The notes beneath the pieces were generated by a model, which saw nothing but the letters and a program-made list of their open reading frames with translations, did no database searches and was not told the DNA's origin. 64,000 nt of DNA from Chondromyces crocatus. GTDB taxonomy: Bacteria; Myxococcota_A; Polyangia; Polyangiales; Polyangiaceae. The DNA lies in the NCBI RefSeq assembly GCF_001189295.1, contig NZ_CP012159.1:6340525-6404524 (forward strand). The letters run 5' to 3'. How positions within the stretch are numbered: the stretch's first letter is position 1; each line of letters begins with the position of its first letter. The translations under genes were made by a program, and so were the position numbers. Positions 8,698 through 17,703 of this stretch are shown piece after piece.

Positions 8698-9932
8698 GGC
8701 GTCTCCACCCAGGGATCCGACAGGCGCGGATCGGTCAGCAGCGCATCGTCCGTCAACGACTCGAGGAACGCCTTCACGTCCTGCCGCTCTTGCGGCGTCA
8801 GCGTGAACCCGACCAGCAGCTCGCTCTTGTAGGGGTTCTCGTTCCCCACCCCTGCATGGGGCCCGCTGGCGATGGTCCGCCCACCCGACCCGTAGTGGTC
8901 GAGCGCCTCGTCCAGCGTCGTCACGCTCCCGTCGTGCATGTAGGGGGCCGTCACGGCGATGTTGCGCAAGGTCGGCGCCCTGAACCGGCCCATGTCCATC
9001 GCGAGACCCGTGATCTCGCGCAGACCGGTGTTCCCCTCCGGGTAAGCGCCGGTGCCCCCGATGTTGTAGAGGCCCGTGTTGTGGAACATCAGCTCGGTGA
9101 ACGTGCTGCCGTCGTGCATCACCGAGTCCGAGAAATTGAACCCGCCGTGACAGTGGAAGCACTCCATCTGCTCCGAGAAGAACAGATCTTTCCCGCGCAG
9201 TGCCGACGTCGACATGGCCGTGGGATCGCCGCCGTAGGTGTACCTGTCGAACGGTGACCTGTAGGAAAGGATCGACCGCTGGAAGGCGGCCAGCGCGCGC
9301 GTGAGGTTCTTCAGCTGGAGGGGCTCGTCCTCGCCCGGGAAGGCCGCCGGGAACAGTTCCTGGTAGAGCGGCTCCGCCCCCAACCGTTCCATCAGCTCCA
9401 CTTCCTTGCCGGCGAGCCCGAGCTCGACCGGATCCTCGCCGAACATCGGCACCAGGGCCTGCTTCTCCAGGCTGTCGAGGAGTGGGTTCGCCCAGGTGAG
9501 TGCCGAAAGGAACCCCGTGTTCACCAGGCTCATCGAGCCACGGGGATGGACCTCGCCGGTCGAACCCACCGACCGCGCGAGACCGTCGGTGAAGGCCAGC
9601 TCTTGTCGGTGACACGAGGCGCACGAGAAGTCACCCGTGCCGGAGAGGCGCGGGTCGTAGAACAACCTCCGCCCCAGCTCCACCTTCACGACGGACATCG
9701 GGTTGTCCTCGGGCACCTTCGGTCGTGGGAACCCGGGGGGCAGCCCCCAGTCGAAGGGTCGCGCCTCGGCGCCCCCTTCCCCGCCCTGGCCCCCGGCGCC
9801 GCCGGTGCCGTCACCAGCGCCGCTCCCTCCCGTGCCCGAGGTCGTCGCAGAAGGGTCCTCTCCGTCGCTGCAGCCCATGGTCGACCAGCCCAGCGAGAGC
9901 ACCAGCACCAGCAAAGGCACCCGCATCGTCAT
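8694..9932 (-). CDS. mbnH: MbnH-like di-haem cytochrome c peroxidase/MauG-family lipoprotein
   Basis: 412 residues. A lipobox (WSTMGC, Cys21) and a Gly-rich linker precede a CCP/MauG-type domain with two haem c sites, CASCH at about 104-108 and CFHCH at about 258-262, plus typical LKNLTRALAAFQRS and RAPTLRNIAVTAPYMHDGS segments. MbnH enzymes belong to this family and, in methanotrophs, use a high-valent di-haem state to convert a tryptophan of the copper protein MbnP to kynurenine. The MbnP-like gene lies immediately upstream (12-nt gap), which supports MbnH over a generic peroxidase. It acts in the periplasm or at the outer membrane. Confidence 0.82.
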   Translation of the reverse strand: MTMRVPLLVLVLSLGWSTMGCSDGEDPSATTSGTGGSGAGDGTGGAGGQGGEGGAEARPFDWGLPPGFPRPKVPEDNPMSVVKVELGRRLFYDPRLSGTGDFSCASCHRQELAFTDGLARSVGSTGEVHPRGSMSLVNTGFLSALTWANPLLDSLEKQALVPMFGEDPVELGLAGKEVELMERLGAEPLYQELFPAAFPGEDEPLQLKNLTRALAAFQRSILSYRSPFDRYTYGGDPTAMSTSALRGKDLFFSEQMECFHCHGGFNFSDSVMHDGSTFTELMFHNTGLYNIGGTGAYPEGNTGLREITGLAMDMGRFRAPTLRNIAVTAPYMHDGSVTTLDEALDHYGSGGRTIASGPHAGVGNENPYKSELLVGFTLTPQERQDVKAFLESLTDDALLTDPRLSDPWVETP

Positions 9933-9944
9933 GACGAACTCCGA

Positions 9945-10934
9945 TCACTCCACGCGAAAGAGTTGCTGTGTCGGGAGCATTCCACCGCTCTCGATGTCGA
10001 TCCCGAGCCGGGCGAAGATCGGTCCGCAGTCGGGATCCAGGGGGCCCGACATGCATCCCGGGGCTCCGCCGGCATTGACGGACAGATCGCTGTCCGCGAC
10101 GGCCGCCGCATAGTCCACGAGGATGGGCGTGGTCAGGGGGTCGAAGCCTTCCAGCACCACCTCCACCACGTTGGGGCGTGCGCAGGTGACCGCTTCCCCC
10201 GAAGCGGCATCCCCCGCACACCCCGTGCTCCCGAGGTGCAGGTTGAACGCTGCGTCCGCGCCTGCCGGAACGCTGTCCACCCGCAGGAACTTGTAGCCAG
10301 CCTGCCAGCTCCAGAACATCGCCGTCAGGTTGAGCGGCGAAGGTGCCGTCGACGCATCGGCATGGTTGAGCGCCGCGGGAACGCCGAGCTTGAACGAGAG
10401 GCCAACATACTTTCCTGCCGGCGCAGTCCCCTGCACGAGCCGGTTCGTCTCCACCGTGCCGTTCGAGCACGCCCCCGAGCGATCCTCGAAGTCGAGCAGC
10501 GCCAGATCCTGGTGCTGCCACAGCCCATCCTGGGTGAGGGTCAGCGGCACGGCGAGCCCTTCTTCAGAGAGCAGCCGCACGTCATGCACGTACAACCGGA
10601 AATCGGTGAACGAGACCTCCGTGGCGGCCGTCCCGAGGCCGGCGAAGGGGGTCGCGCAATCGAAGGCTTTCTCTCCCACCCGCCCTTCGAAGCGCAGCGT
10701 GACGTCCGTCGTCGTGCCGCCAGCGTCGCCTCCAGCGCCAGCGTCGCCTCCAGCGCCCCCTGCACCGCCGGCGCCCCCTGCACCACCATCGCCTCCGCCA
10801 CTCCCGCTCGGAGCGCTGGAGCTGCTGGAAACGTCGGGATCGACGGGGGCCTCTCCACTGCACGCACTGCAGAGCGACGCGCAGAGGACGATGCACGAGG
10901 GGGCCGAGACGAGCTTCGAGAGCACACGCTTCAT
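9945..10934 (-). CDS. mbnP: MbnP-family copper-binding lipoprotein
   Basis: 329 residues. The signal peptide ends in a lipobox with Cys at about 25 (SLCSAC). A Ser/Gly/Ala linker follows, then the MbnP domain with hallmark segments: VSFTDFRLYVHDVRLL, an Asn/Glu loop, MFWSWQAGYKFLRVD and FNLHLGSTGC. In characterised MbnP a tryptophan is oxidised to kynurenine by MbnH and contributes to copper binding; the Trp pair in FWSWQ is the obvious candidate region here. The start at 10934 is preferred over 10949 because GAGGAGA lies about seven bases upstream of it. It is the first gene of an mbnP-mbnH-lipoprotein operon. A role in copper capture or sensing is inferred. Confidence 0.82.
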   Translation of the reverse strand: MKRVLSKLVSAPSCIVLCASLCSACSGEAPVDPDVSSSSSAPSGSGGGDGGAGGAGGAGGAGGDAGAGGDAGGTTTDVTLRFEGRVGEKAFDCATPFAGLGTAATEVSFTDFRLYVHDVRLLSEEGLAVPLTLTQDGLWQHQDLALLDFEDRSGACSNGTVETNRLVQGTAPAGKYVGLSFKLGVPAALNHADASTAPSPLNLTAMFWSWQAGYKFLRVDSVPAGADAAFNLHLGSTGCAGDAASGEAVTCARPNVVEVVLEGFDPLTTPILVDYAAAVADSDLSVNAGGAPGCMSGPLDPDCGPIFARLGIDIESGGMLPTQQLFRVE

Positions 10935-11021
10935 GACCTGTCTCCTCAACCAGGAAACCAGCCTCCTGGTTCTCTACTGCGCGGCTTCACGCCGCGGGAT
11001 GCGGTGAATTTTCGCAGTCCG

Positions 11022-12596
11022 TCAGAGCCCCTGGACGCCGAGCGTCAGCCCGGGCCACAAGGACCTCAAGGCGAAGCCGGCCACGCCTTCATGGAGCCTC
11101 GCTCCGCCGAGCAGCCCCAGGCTGCTCGCGTCGACGTCGTCCGAGAAGATCTGGTTCAGTTCGGGGCCGCCGAAGAGGGCCAGGCCACGCGTGAGCTGGA
11201 CGCCCAGCACGGCGCGGAGCTGCAGCATCAGCGAGAACTGCGCGCCCGACGAGTGGAGCATCGGGTAGCCGATCATGTCGACGTCCACGAAGAGGCGCGG
11301 TGACGCCTGGATGTGCCCACCCAGCCCGAACGCCGCCACGCCACGGACGCCTTCGCGCTCGGGGCGGAGCCCGACCCCGTAGATGTTGTGGAATCCGTTT
11401 CCGCCGTGCTTCAGCCCGGCCATGAAGATTCCCGCGTCCGTCGCCCACAGGTCGAGGTGCAGGCGCCCGTCGGGTACGATCGACAGCAGGCCCAGGGACA
11501 GCGTGGAGCGCCGTGCGACGTTCACCAGGCCGACCTGGACCCCCTCCATGCCGCCAGCCGCGACGTTCACCCCACCGAACTGCACCCCCTGCGCTTCCCC
11601 GGTGGCGACGTTCACGGCGCCGAGCTGAAGTCCCCGCGCGTTCCCGCGCGCGAAGTTCAGCCCCCCCGTGACCTGCACACCCGCGACATCGTGGCTCAGG
11701 TTGCCGACAATCGCCGTCTGCCAGCCCGCCACGGTACCGGTCACGAGGTTGGCGCCTCCCGCGAGCTGCACCCCGCAGGCGCCTTCTCGGGCGAAGCTGG
11801 CCCCGAGGGACAGCTCGAAGCCCACCGGGCCCTTCGAGAGTCCCAGGGTCGCGTTGAGGGCGACATGGCGCTTCACCTCCACGCCGGTGAACGACGAGGT
11901 CCCCACGTGGGGGGCCAGATCGAACCCGAACGGGCTGACGACCGTGCCTGCCGTTCCGCAAAATGAGCTCGCCGTGCGTGCCGGAACAGGGGCTTCCGTG
12001 GTGGCTGCCTTCGACCTGACCTCCTTGGCCGATGGCTCGTACGTCGGCGCACCGGAGGCTTCGGCTGTCGCCGGCGGAGCCCCATCGGCTCCGGTCGGCG
12101 CGCTCGTGGAAGGCGCATGCCGCCCGAGAAGCGCGCTCAGCTCTGCGGCCTCGTCACGGACCAGGTTGCCAGCGAGCAGCGCAAGCACCTCCACGGCTTG
12201 CTTCGCATGCTTCGGCAGCTCCACGGCGCGCTCCACGATGCGGCCATCGGCCGCACGGAACGTCATCACGGCGCGAGATTCGGCCTCTCCACGAAGGACC
12301 AGCGCGTCGGTGCCAGCGCGACCGGCGCCCGACGCGAGCGTCACGGTGGCGCCGAGCTCGTGTTCGATGGCAGCGCGCAGGGACTCGGCCTCTACCCCGA
12401 GCGGCCGCCCTTCGAGCACCAGCACCAGCCCTCGCCCCACGGCCTGACCCGACGTCCCGGCGTGCCCCTCGGCGGGCTGCGCAGCGAGCGCTGCACCAGC
12501 GCCTCCGAGCAGCGCTCCAGACAGCACGCCGACCAGCCCGGCGACGGCGAACACCTGTCGGCCGCGTCTTCCGCTGTCCGTGCGCGTCTCCTCCAT
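11022..12596 (-). CDS. exported protein with LA_2272-type surface repeats
   Basis: 524 residues. The start at 12596 gives a signal peptide (VFAVAGLVGVLSGALLGGAGAALA). The first half contains a domain of about 130 residues with alternating strand and helix (LVLVLEGRPLGVEAESLRAA), then a disordered linker. The second half has repeated GVQ-x-GG-x-N-x-A units (for example GVQFGGVNVAAGGMEGVQVG) like the LA_2272 surface-repeat family, and ends in beta-barrel-like strands. It probably lies in or on the outer membrane. It is the third gene after the ECF sigma factor and the membrane protein at 12671, with a 74-bp gap, so it may be that sigma factor's main target or sensor. Confidence 0.68.
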   Translation of the reverse strand: MEETRTDSGRRGRQVFAVAGLVGVLSGALLGGAGAALAAQPAEGHAGTSGQAVGRGLVLVLEGRPLGVEAESLRAAIEHELGATVTLASGAGRAGTDALVLRGEAESRAVMTFRAADGRIVERAVELPKHAKQAVEVLALLAGNLVRDEAAELSALLGRHAPSTSAPTGADGAPPATAEASGAPTYEPSAKEVRSKAATTEAPVPARTASSFCGTAGTVVSPFGFDLAPHVGTSSFTGVEVKRHVALNATLGLSKGPVGFELSLGASFAREGACGVQLAGGANLVTGTVAGWQTAIVGNLSHDVAGVQVTGGLNFARGNARGLQLGAVNVATGEAQGVQFGGVNVAAGGMEGVQVGLVNVARRSTLSLGLLSIVPDGRLHLDLWATDAGIFMAGLKHGGNGFHNIYGVGLRPEREGVRGVAAFGLGGHIQASPRLFVDVDMIGYPMLHSSGAQFSLMLQLRAVLGVQLTRGLALFGGPELNQIFSDDVDASSLGLLGGARLHEGVAGFALRSLWPGLTLGVQGL

Positions 12597-12670
12597 CGCT
12601 CTGACCACCACCGGCGCCATCTGCCCTGAGTGCCCGCGCCTTGCCCGTTCGTTCAACGCCTGCTCGCGAA

Positions 12671-13567
12671 TCAGGGAGCGGGAGGCGCCGCATGCTCCAG
12701 CGCATCCAGCAGCTTCTGGGCATCGGCTTGCCGGTAGCCTCCGAAAGCGCCCCGCGCGAAGGACTCGAGCGCGCTCCTGGCCTCTCCCGCGCGCCCGAGC
12801 CGAACCAGGCAGAGCGCCCGGTTGTAACGTGCTTCCGTGGCGAATCGCCCGCGCGGATCCTCGCGCAGGTACGCATCCCATGCACCGAGCGCCGCGGCAG
12901 GATTGCGCTCCACGAAATGGATCCTGTGCGCCTCCTTGTAAAGCGCGTGCTCCCTCGAGATCACATCACCCTCCGGCGCGACCTCGGCGCCTGCCCTTGG
13001 TGGCGACGCGCTGGAAGGCACCGCCCTCGGTGCTCCCGTCTGCGTCACCTCGCGGGGCGCAGCGGCGATCGACGAGGACGAAGCCACGTCTGGACGAGCG
13101 CGGCCTGATGCGACGCTCCTCGTCTCATGACCGGGTTGGGCCACGGTCTCCGGCGCAGACTCCGACGATCGCTCTGCAGATGGGCCCCCTTCGGTTGACG
13201 AAGGCTGCGCAGAGGGAGCCCCCGCAGCCCGGGATCCATCGCTCGTATCGGGGATCTCTTCGCCGTCCGACGGCGCTCCGGGCGAGGCCTTCGTGGACGC
13301 AGGTGGCGTTCCGGTCGGCTCGGCGTCATCGAGGATCGAGGTTACCGCCGTCCACAGCGCCGGGAGTCCACCAGGGCCCGCCCACGCCAGCGAGCCCACG
13401 ACCACTGCGGCGAGCGGGACCACCGTCCTGAGGAGCACCACACGCCGCGTCCGCTGCTTGCGCATGGTCGCCAGGATGCGTGCCCGGGTGGCATCGGGGT
13501 TCGCCGCCGCTCCGTCCGACTGCTCGCGCAAGGCGCGGGCGGCTTCCGCTAGCACATCACGCTTCAT
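12671..13567 (-). CDS. anti-sigma-like membrane protein with TPR-like periplasmic tail
   Basis: 298 residues. A short cytoplasmic N-terminus of about 45 residues is rich in Arg and Ala, followed by one membrane helix (VVLLRTVVPLAAVVVGSLAWA), a long Ser/Ala/Pro linker of about 120 residues and a C-terminal helical pair (EAHRIHFVERNPAAALGAWD and FATEARYNRALCLVRLGRAGEA) like TPR or YfiO-type repeats. The start overlaps the sigma gene stop (ATGA, 13564-13567). Position and topology suggest an anti-sigma factor or sensor that holds the sigma factor, although no zinc-binding anti-sigma motif is visible, so that role is inferred. Confidence 0.65.
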   Translation of the reverse strand: MKRDVLAEAARALREQSDGAAANPDATRARILATMRKQRTRRVVLLRTVVPLAAVVVGSLAWAGPGGLPALWTAVTSILDDAEPTGTPPASTKASPGAPSDGEEIPDTSDGSRAAGAPSAQPSSTEGGPSAERSSESAPETVAQPGHETRSVASGRARPDVASSSSIAAAPREVTQTGAPRAVPSSASPPRAGAEVAPEGDVISREHALYKEAHRIHFVERNPAAALGAWDAYLREDPRGRFATEARYNRALCLVRLGRAGEARSALESFARGAFGGYRQADAQKLLDALEHAAPPAP

Positions 13568-14166
13568 CGGATCCCCTGCTGCTCGAGGAGCGCTCGGAGC
13601 TTCTGCCGTGCATGGAACACCCGGGTCCGGACCGTGGCCTCCGGCACCCCCATGATCTCCGCCGCTTCCCGCGACGTGTACTCGTCCACCTCGAAGAGCA
13701 CGAACGCCACCCGCTGCTCCATCGGCAGCGCGTCCAGCGCCCCTGCCAGCGCGCGGGCGAGGGAGGCCCGGTGCGCGAGGTGCTCCGGATCCTGGACCGA
13801 GGCCTCCGGCTCCCGCGCGTACCGCGCCATGGCGGCCCGGTTGCGGGTCGCCGAGCGGACATGGTGCCGTGCGTGGTTCACCGCGATCGAGATCAGGAAC
13901 GTCCGCAGCGACGAGTTGCCTTCGAAGCGCCGCATCGCGTTCGGCAAGTTCACGAACACCTCGTGCACCAGATCCTCGGCCGCTGCCTCGTCCCCGAGGA
14001 GTCGCCGCGCGAACGCCCTCACCGCCGCGTGGTGCTGATCGTAGACGGCCCCGACGGCCGCAGGATCGCTGCGCCGCAGCCGCTGAACGAGGAGCGCCTC
14101 GCCCCGATCGCGACCCTCCCCTTTCTCGGGCATCACCAGCGCTCCGAAAAGCTGCATCACGCTCAT
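13564..14166 (-). CDS. ECF-type RNA polymerase sigma factor
   Basis: 200 residues with region 2 (AVYDQHHAAVRAFARRLLGD, then AEDLVHEVFVNLPNAMRRFEG, matching the DLVQEVF -10 recognition helix) and region 4 (LPMEQRVAFVLFEVDEYTSR and AAEIMGVPEATVRTRVFHAR, the -35 helix-turn-helix). It should direct RNA polymerase to a small regulon. The start at 14166 is chosen because GAGGAAG lies six to twelve bases upstream; the longer frame to 14199 adds no conserved residues. It is translationally coupled to the membrane protein gene that follows. The 560-bp upstream region shows no convincing ECF promoter by eye. Confidence 0.85.
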   Translation of the reverse strand: MSVMQLFGALVMPEKGEGRDRGEALLVQRLRRSDPAAVGAVYDQHHAAVRAFARRLLGDEAAAEDLVHEVFVNLPNAMRRFEGNSSLRTFLISIAVNHARHHVRSATRNRAAMARYAREPEASVQDPEHLAHRASLARALAGALDALPMEQRVAFVLFEVDEYTSREAAEIMGVPEATVRTRVFHARQKLRALLEQQGIR

Positions 14167-14725
14167 CGCAGCTTCCTCGATGCACGGCCGGAGCGCCACG
14201 GAACCCAGGGCTCCTGCCGCTCCCTCCCCCTGCTCTTCGTCATGTTCTGCATGATCCGACGGCGCTGCATCCCACGAGGCGTCACGGTTCGACGAGGAAG
14301 TCCCGCGGACCCGACCTCATCCACGAGCCCACCGAACCGAGCCCGCGCCCTTCGTGCCCGCAAGCTCCCGGAACGTTCAACCCTCGAGGTCGATTTCTGG
14401 AACTGCTCGTATTCCCAGGGAAACTTCGCGCCCGTCGCTGGACTTTTTCGAAGGGGGAGACCGCTTCGACGCCGCGCGCCCCCTGACCTCCCCCGGGAGC
14501 GTCCCTGGACGTTCAGGAACTCGAAGAAGCGTGCCTCGACGCGGAGGTCCTTACCTTGGCCAGCCCCCTTCGTCGGCATCCAGTCCCGACCTCTGCTCTC
14601 TCTCTCCGCGATCCGGCTGGAGCCTCTCCTCGTCGCCGGAAGGCGTGAGCGAAAATCGAACCGACCCTTGAACGAAACGAAATCGAGCGGGCACCCATCT
14701 CCACCATTCACGAGGAGAGGCCAGC
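14167..14725. other. 559-bp intergenic region
   Basis: Divergent spacer between the sigma factor and the copper/haem monooxygenase-like gene. I see no conserved ORF, tRNA or strong hairpin. The last 20 bases contain a GAGGAGAGG Shine-Dalgarno for the gene at 14726. Promoters in both directions are expected but cannot be assigned by eye. Confidence 0.5.
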
Positions 14726-16099
14726 ATGCCGAGTCACGTCGTCGCACCCGGTCTCGTCGCTCTGTTGCCACTGACCCTGATCATCGGCTGCAGCAGCAAG
14801 GACGAGCCCCTTCCCGAGCCCACCTTCTGGCAAGACGTCGCGCCCATCATGATGTCGAAATGCGTCACCTGTCATCAGAAGGAAGGGATCGGACACTTCC
14901 CGCTCGATGATTACGAGACAGCGCGGCAGCGTGCCGCCTCGATCGATGACGCCGTACAGAGTGGCCGCATGCCCCCCTTCCTCATCTCCCATGACGGGAG
15001 CTGTGGCGACTTCCAGGACGACAGCACCCTCACCACCGCTGAACTCGACATCATCCATCGATGGGCCTCCGGAACGCGCGCGGAGGGAACACCCGACGAC
15101 AGGCTGACCCTCCCGCCCGTGCCCGTGCTCGATAATGCGACGGAGTATCGAACGCCTTCGGTCACGCCCCTCATCGATCCGACCAATCCGCTGGGCGCCA
15201 ACGATGAATACCGTTGCTATGAGATGGAACCAGGAATCCCTGCGGATCGGTTCATCACGGGATACCAGATCATCCCGGGCAACCCCGCCATCGTGCACCA
15301 CGTGGCCATTTACGTCGTGAAGCCCTCGGCCCCGTCCTATTTCGACGGCAGGACGAACGGCGACGTCATGGCCGAGCTCGACGCCCTCTCCCCCGATCGG
15401 CCTGGATGGGATTGCTTCGGTGCCGCCGGCGATGGCGTGGCCCACGCGGCCGTCCCCGTCACCTGGGCGCCGGGACAGAACGTCGTCGAGTACCCCCGTG
15501 ACGTCGGTCTACGCATCTCCCCCGACGATCGGCTGGTCATCCAGATGCATTACAACGTCCACGAGCCTGGCGCGCGGCACAGCGGCCCGAAACCTCGCCA
15601 TGGCGGCTCGGAGGCGCCCGACTCCACGCTCGTCCGGCTCCGCTATGCGGACAGCGTGAAGCGGAGCGCCATGATCATCAGCCATGATCCCTTCATCGCA
15701 AGCATGTTCGGCGAGCGCCCCGACAGCCTGCCGCCTGGCCAGAAGAACGCGAGCTACACCTGGAATGCCAGCCGCGCCGAGCTGGACATCCTCCCCTCCG
15801 ACGGCACGCTCGAGGTGCTCGGCGTGATGCCCCACATGCACGAGCGCGGCCGCACCTTCGAGATGCGCTTGAACGCGCCCGGGCGTGAGGAGTGCGTCGC
15901 CCGGGTGGATGACTGGGATTTCCACTGGCAGAGCATCTACTGGTACCGCACGCCGCCGCGCATCGACCCCTCCACCTCGGTCGGCGTGACCTGCACCTTC
16001 GACACACGCGACACCACCTCCCCCGTGCTCCCTGGCTGGGGGACCGACAACGAGATGTGCCTGTCGACGTTCATGGTGGCGCCGCCCGCCACCCCTTGA
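14726..16099 (+). CDS. secreted cytochrome c/copper type II monooxygenase-like lipoprotein
   Basis: 457 residues. The signal peptide ends in a lipobox (LIIGCS). A single haem c site CVTCH follows near residue 46 in a cytochrome-like segment (FWQDVAPIMMSKCVTCHQKE). The rest resembles the peptidylglycine alpha-hydroxylating monooxygenase fold: HHVAIYVV (first copper site), QMHYNVH (HxH of the second site), MPHMHERG, and a late Met (NEMCLSTFM) placed like the copper-binding methionine of that family. The role may be copper-dependent hydroxylation with the haem supplying electrons. Substrate and true copper occupancy are unknown. GAGGAGAGG lies just upstream of the ATG. Confidence 0.72.
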   Translation: MPSHVVAPGLVALLPLTLIIGCSSKDEPLPEPTFWQDVAPIMMSKCVTCHQKEGIGHFPLDDYETARQRAASIDDAVQSGRMPPFLISHDGSCGDFQDDSTLTTAELDIIHRWASGTRAEGTPDDRLTLPPVPVLDNATEYRTPSVTPLIDPTNPLGANDEYRCYEMEPGIPADRFITGYQIIPGNPAIVHHVAIYVVKPSAPSYFDGRTNGDVMAELDALSPDRPGWDCFGAAGDGVAHAAVPVTWAPGQNVVEYPRDVGLRISPDDRLVIQMHYNVHEPGARHSGPKPRHGGSEAPDSTLVRLRYADSVKRSAMIISHDPFIASMFGERPDSLPPGQKNASYTWNASRAELDILPSDGTLEVLGVMPHMHERGRTFEMRLNAPGREECVARVDDWDFHWQSIYWYRTPPRIDPSTSVGVTCTFDTRDTTSPVLPGWGTDNEMCLSTFMVAPPATP

Positions 16100-16255
16100 G
16101 AGCGGGCTTCGAACCCCGCGGGCTCATCCAGCGCGCCACGAACTGGCGGGTCGAGGAAGCCTCGTCCGGAGAGCTTGGTAAGCTCTCCAGGGTGCCCTCC
16201 TGATGATGGAGGAATCCTTGACGCTCTGACCCCGCCACGGAACCGCCGACCCTCG

Positions 16256-17569
16256 ATGACGTCCGAGCTGCTCGACCGCGCACAGAATCCCCTGACCCCG
16301 CTGCCCGAGCTGGGCGTCCTGGCGCGTTCGGGCGACCGCGCTGTCGTGCTTTCTGTGGCTCGAAACCCGTCGTGTCCGGCCCGCACGCTGAGATGGCTCG
16401 CCCTGCGTGGCAACGTGGAGATGCACGCAGCCCTCTGCCAGAACCCAGGGGCTCCGCTCCGCCTGCTCTTCAAGCTCGGCGTACGGAACCCCGAGGCCTT
16501 CGCCGCCAACCCGCTCACGCCTGGGCTACTGGACAGCCGTGAGCCGGTGAAGAAGCCGCTCGTGCCGTGTTCCCTGCTGGGGGCATTGCTCGCACTGCCA
16601 GCGGCCCGGATGTCGCTCTTGCCGAGCGCGGTGAGCCACCCGTACCCCTCCGTGCGGCGAGCCGCGGCGGCGAGCCCTCTGCTCCAGTCCAGCGATCGTG
16701 ACCGACTCGCCCGCGATCGCGACCCCAGGGTCCGTGCGGCAGCTGCTGGACATGGCAGTCTCGAACCAGCGCTCGCGCGCCGCTTCGCCATGGACGACAA
16801 GGGGATCGTGCGAGAGGCGCTTGCGCGCAACAGGAGCACCCCCGCAGAGATCGTGCAGGAGCTCGCACGCGACGGCGATCCGTCCGTGCGGCTGGGGGTT
16901 GCCTGGAACGAGACCACGCCCTGGGAGGTCCTCATGGTGCTGATCGAGGATCCGTCCACCGCCGTACGTCGTCGGCTGGCCAAGCGGCTCACGAGGGACG
17001 AGGCCGCGTTCGTCACGCTGGCGCGCGATCCAGACGCGGACGTGCGTCGCACCCTGGCGGCGAACTCCTGGACGCCGCAGGCCGCGTTCGACGTGCTCAT
17101 CCATGATCCTCTCTTCGACGTTCGTTGTCACGCCGCACGCAATCCCGCCTTGCCACCTGCGCTCGTGAAGGTGCTCTCCCGCGATGAGGATTTTCGGGTG
17201 AGGTGCGCGCTGCTCCAGCGGCCGGACATGGAGGCGTGGCTTCCCCTCCAGCTCGCGACGGACGAGTCCGAGGAGGTGCGGGTGTACGTGGCCCGAGCCT
17301 ACCAACCAGCGACCCCCACCTCGGTCTGCGAGCGCCTCGCGACCGATCCCTCCTCGCGCGTCCGTGGCGCGGCCATCTCCTCGAATCGGCTCTCCGAGGC
17401 CACCCTGGCGAAGCTGGCGAAGGATCGAAGTGCCTTCATCCGTGGGGAGGTCGCAAGCTACCGTCACACCCCACGGCGCATTCTCGTGGCGCTGACCCGA
17501 GACCCCGCGTTCGCTGTGCGCTTGTGTGCGGAGGAGTCCCTCGCGAAGCGAGAGCGAGAGCGAGGCTGA
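16256..17569 (+). CDS. leucine-rich-repeat-variant/HEAT-like repeat protein
   Basis: 437 residues made of about fifteen helical repeats of roughly 23-25 residues. The recurring pattern is A-xx-P-x-TP-x-xx-L-xx-LA-D-x-xx-VR-xx-(V/L)-A, for example RSTPAEIVQELARDGDPSVRLGVAWN. This is the leucine-rich-repeat-variant (LRV) or HEAT-like solenoid known from nitrogen-fixation-associated and kinase-partner proteins. No catalytic motif, signal peptide or Fe-S cysteine cluster is visible, so it is probably a cytoplasmic scaffold. The ATG at 16256 is preferred because the upstream extension is not repeat-like. It converges on the kinase-like gene at 17704; a shared signalling role is speculation. Confidence 0.68.
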   Translation: MTSELLDRAQNPLTPLPELGVLARSGDRAVVLSVARNPSCPARTLRWLALRGNVEMHAALCQNPGAPLRLLFKLGVRNPEAFAANPLTPGLLDSREPVKKPLVPCSLLGALLALPAARMSLLPSAVSHPYPSVRRAAAASPLLQSSDRDRLARDRDPRVRAAAAGHGSLEPALARRFAMDDKGIVREALARNRSTPAEIVQELARDGDPSVRLGVAWNETTPWEVLMVLIEDPSTAVRRRLAKRLTRDEAAFVTLARDPDADVRRTLAANSWTPQAAFDVLIHDPLFDVRCHAARNPALPPALVKVLSRDEDFRVRCALLQRPDMEAWLPLQLATDESEEVRVYVARAYQPATPTSVCERLATDPSSRVRGAAISSNRLSEATLAKLAKDRSAFIRGEVASYRHTPRRILVALTRDPAFAVRLCAEESLAKRERERG

Positions 17570-17703
17570 ACCGCTGACAGGCTCCAGGGATGAGCCATCG
17601 CGGCGGAGTGCGCCCTCGTCGGTATCCTCCGCCAGGCGGCGAGCACCGCGGGTTGCCCTGTGCCCGAAGGCGCGCGCGATGGAGGGTGTGCCCTCTCCGC
17701 CCT

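Noticed and set aside
7987-9624. A single 545-residue minus-strand protein
   Set aside because: Its first part lies out of frame over the di-haem gene; the real lipoprotein starts at 8697, overlapping the MbnH stop.
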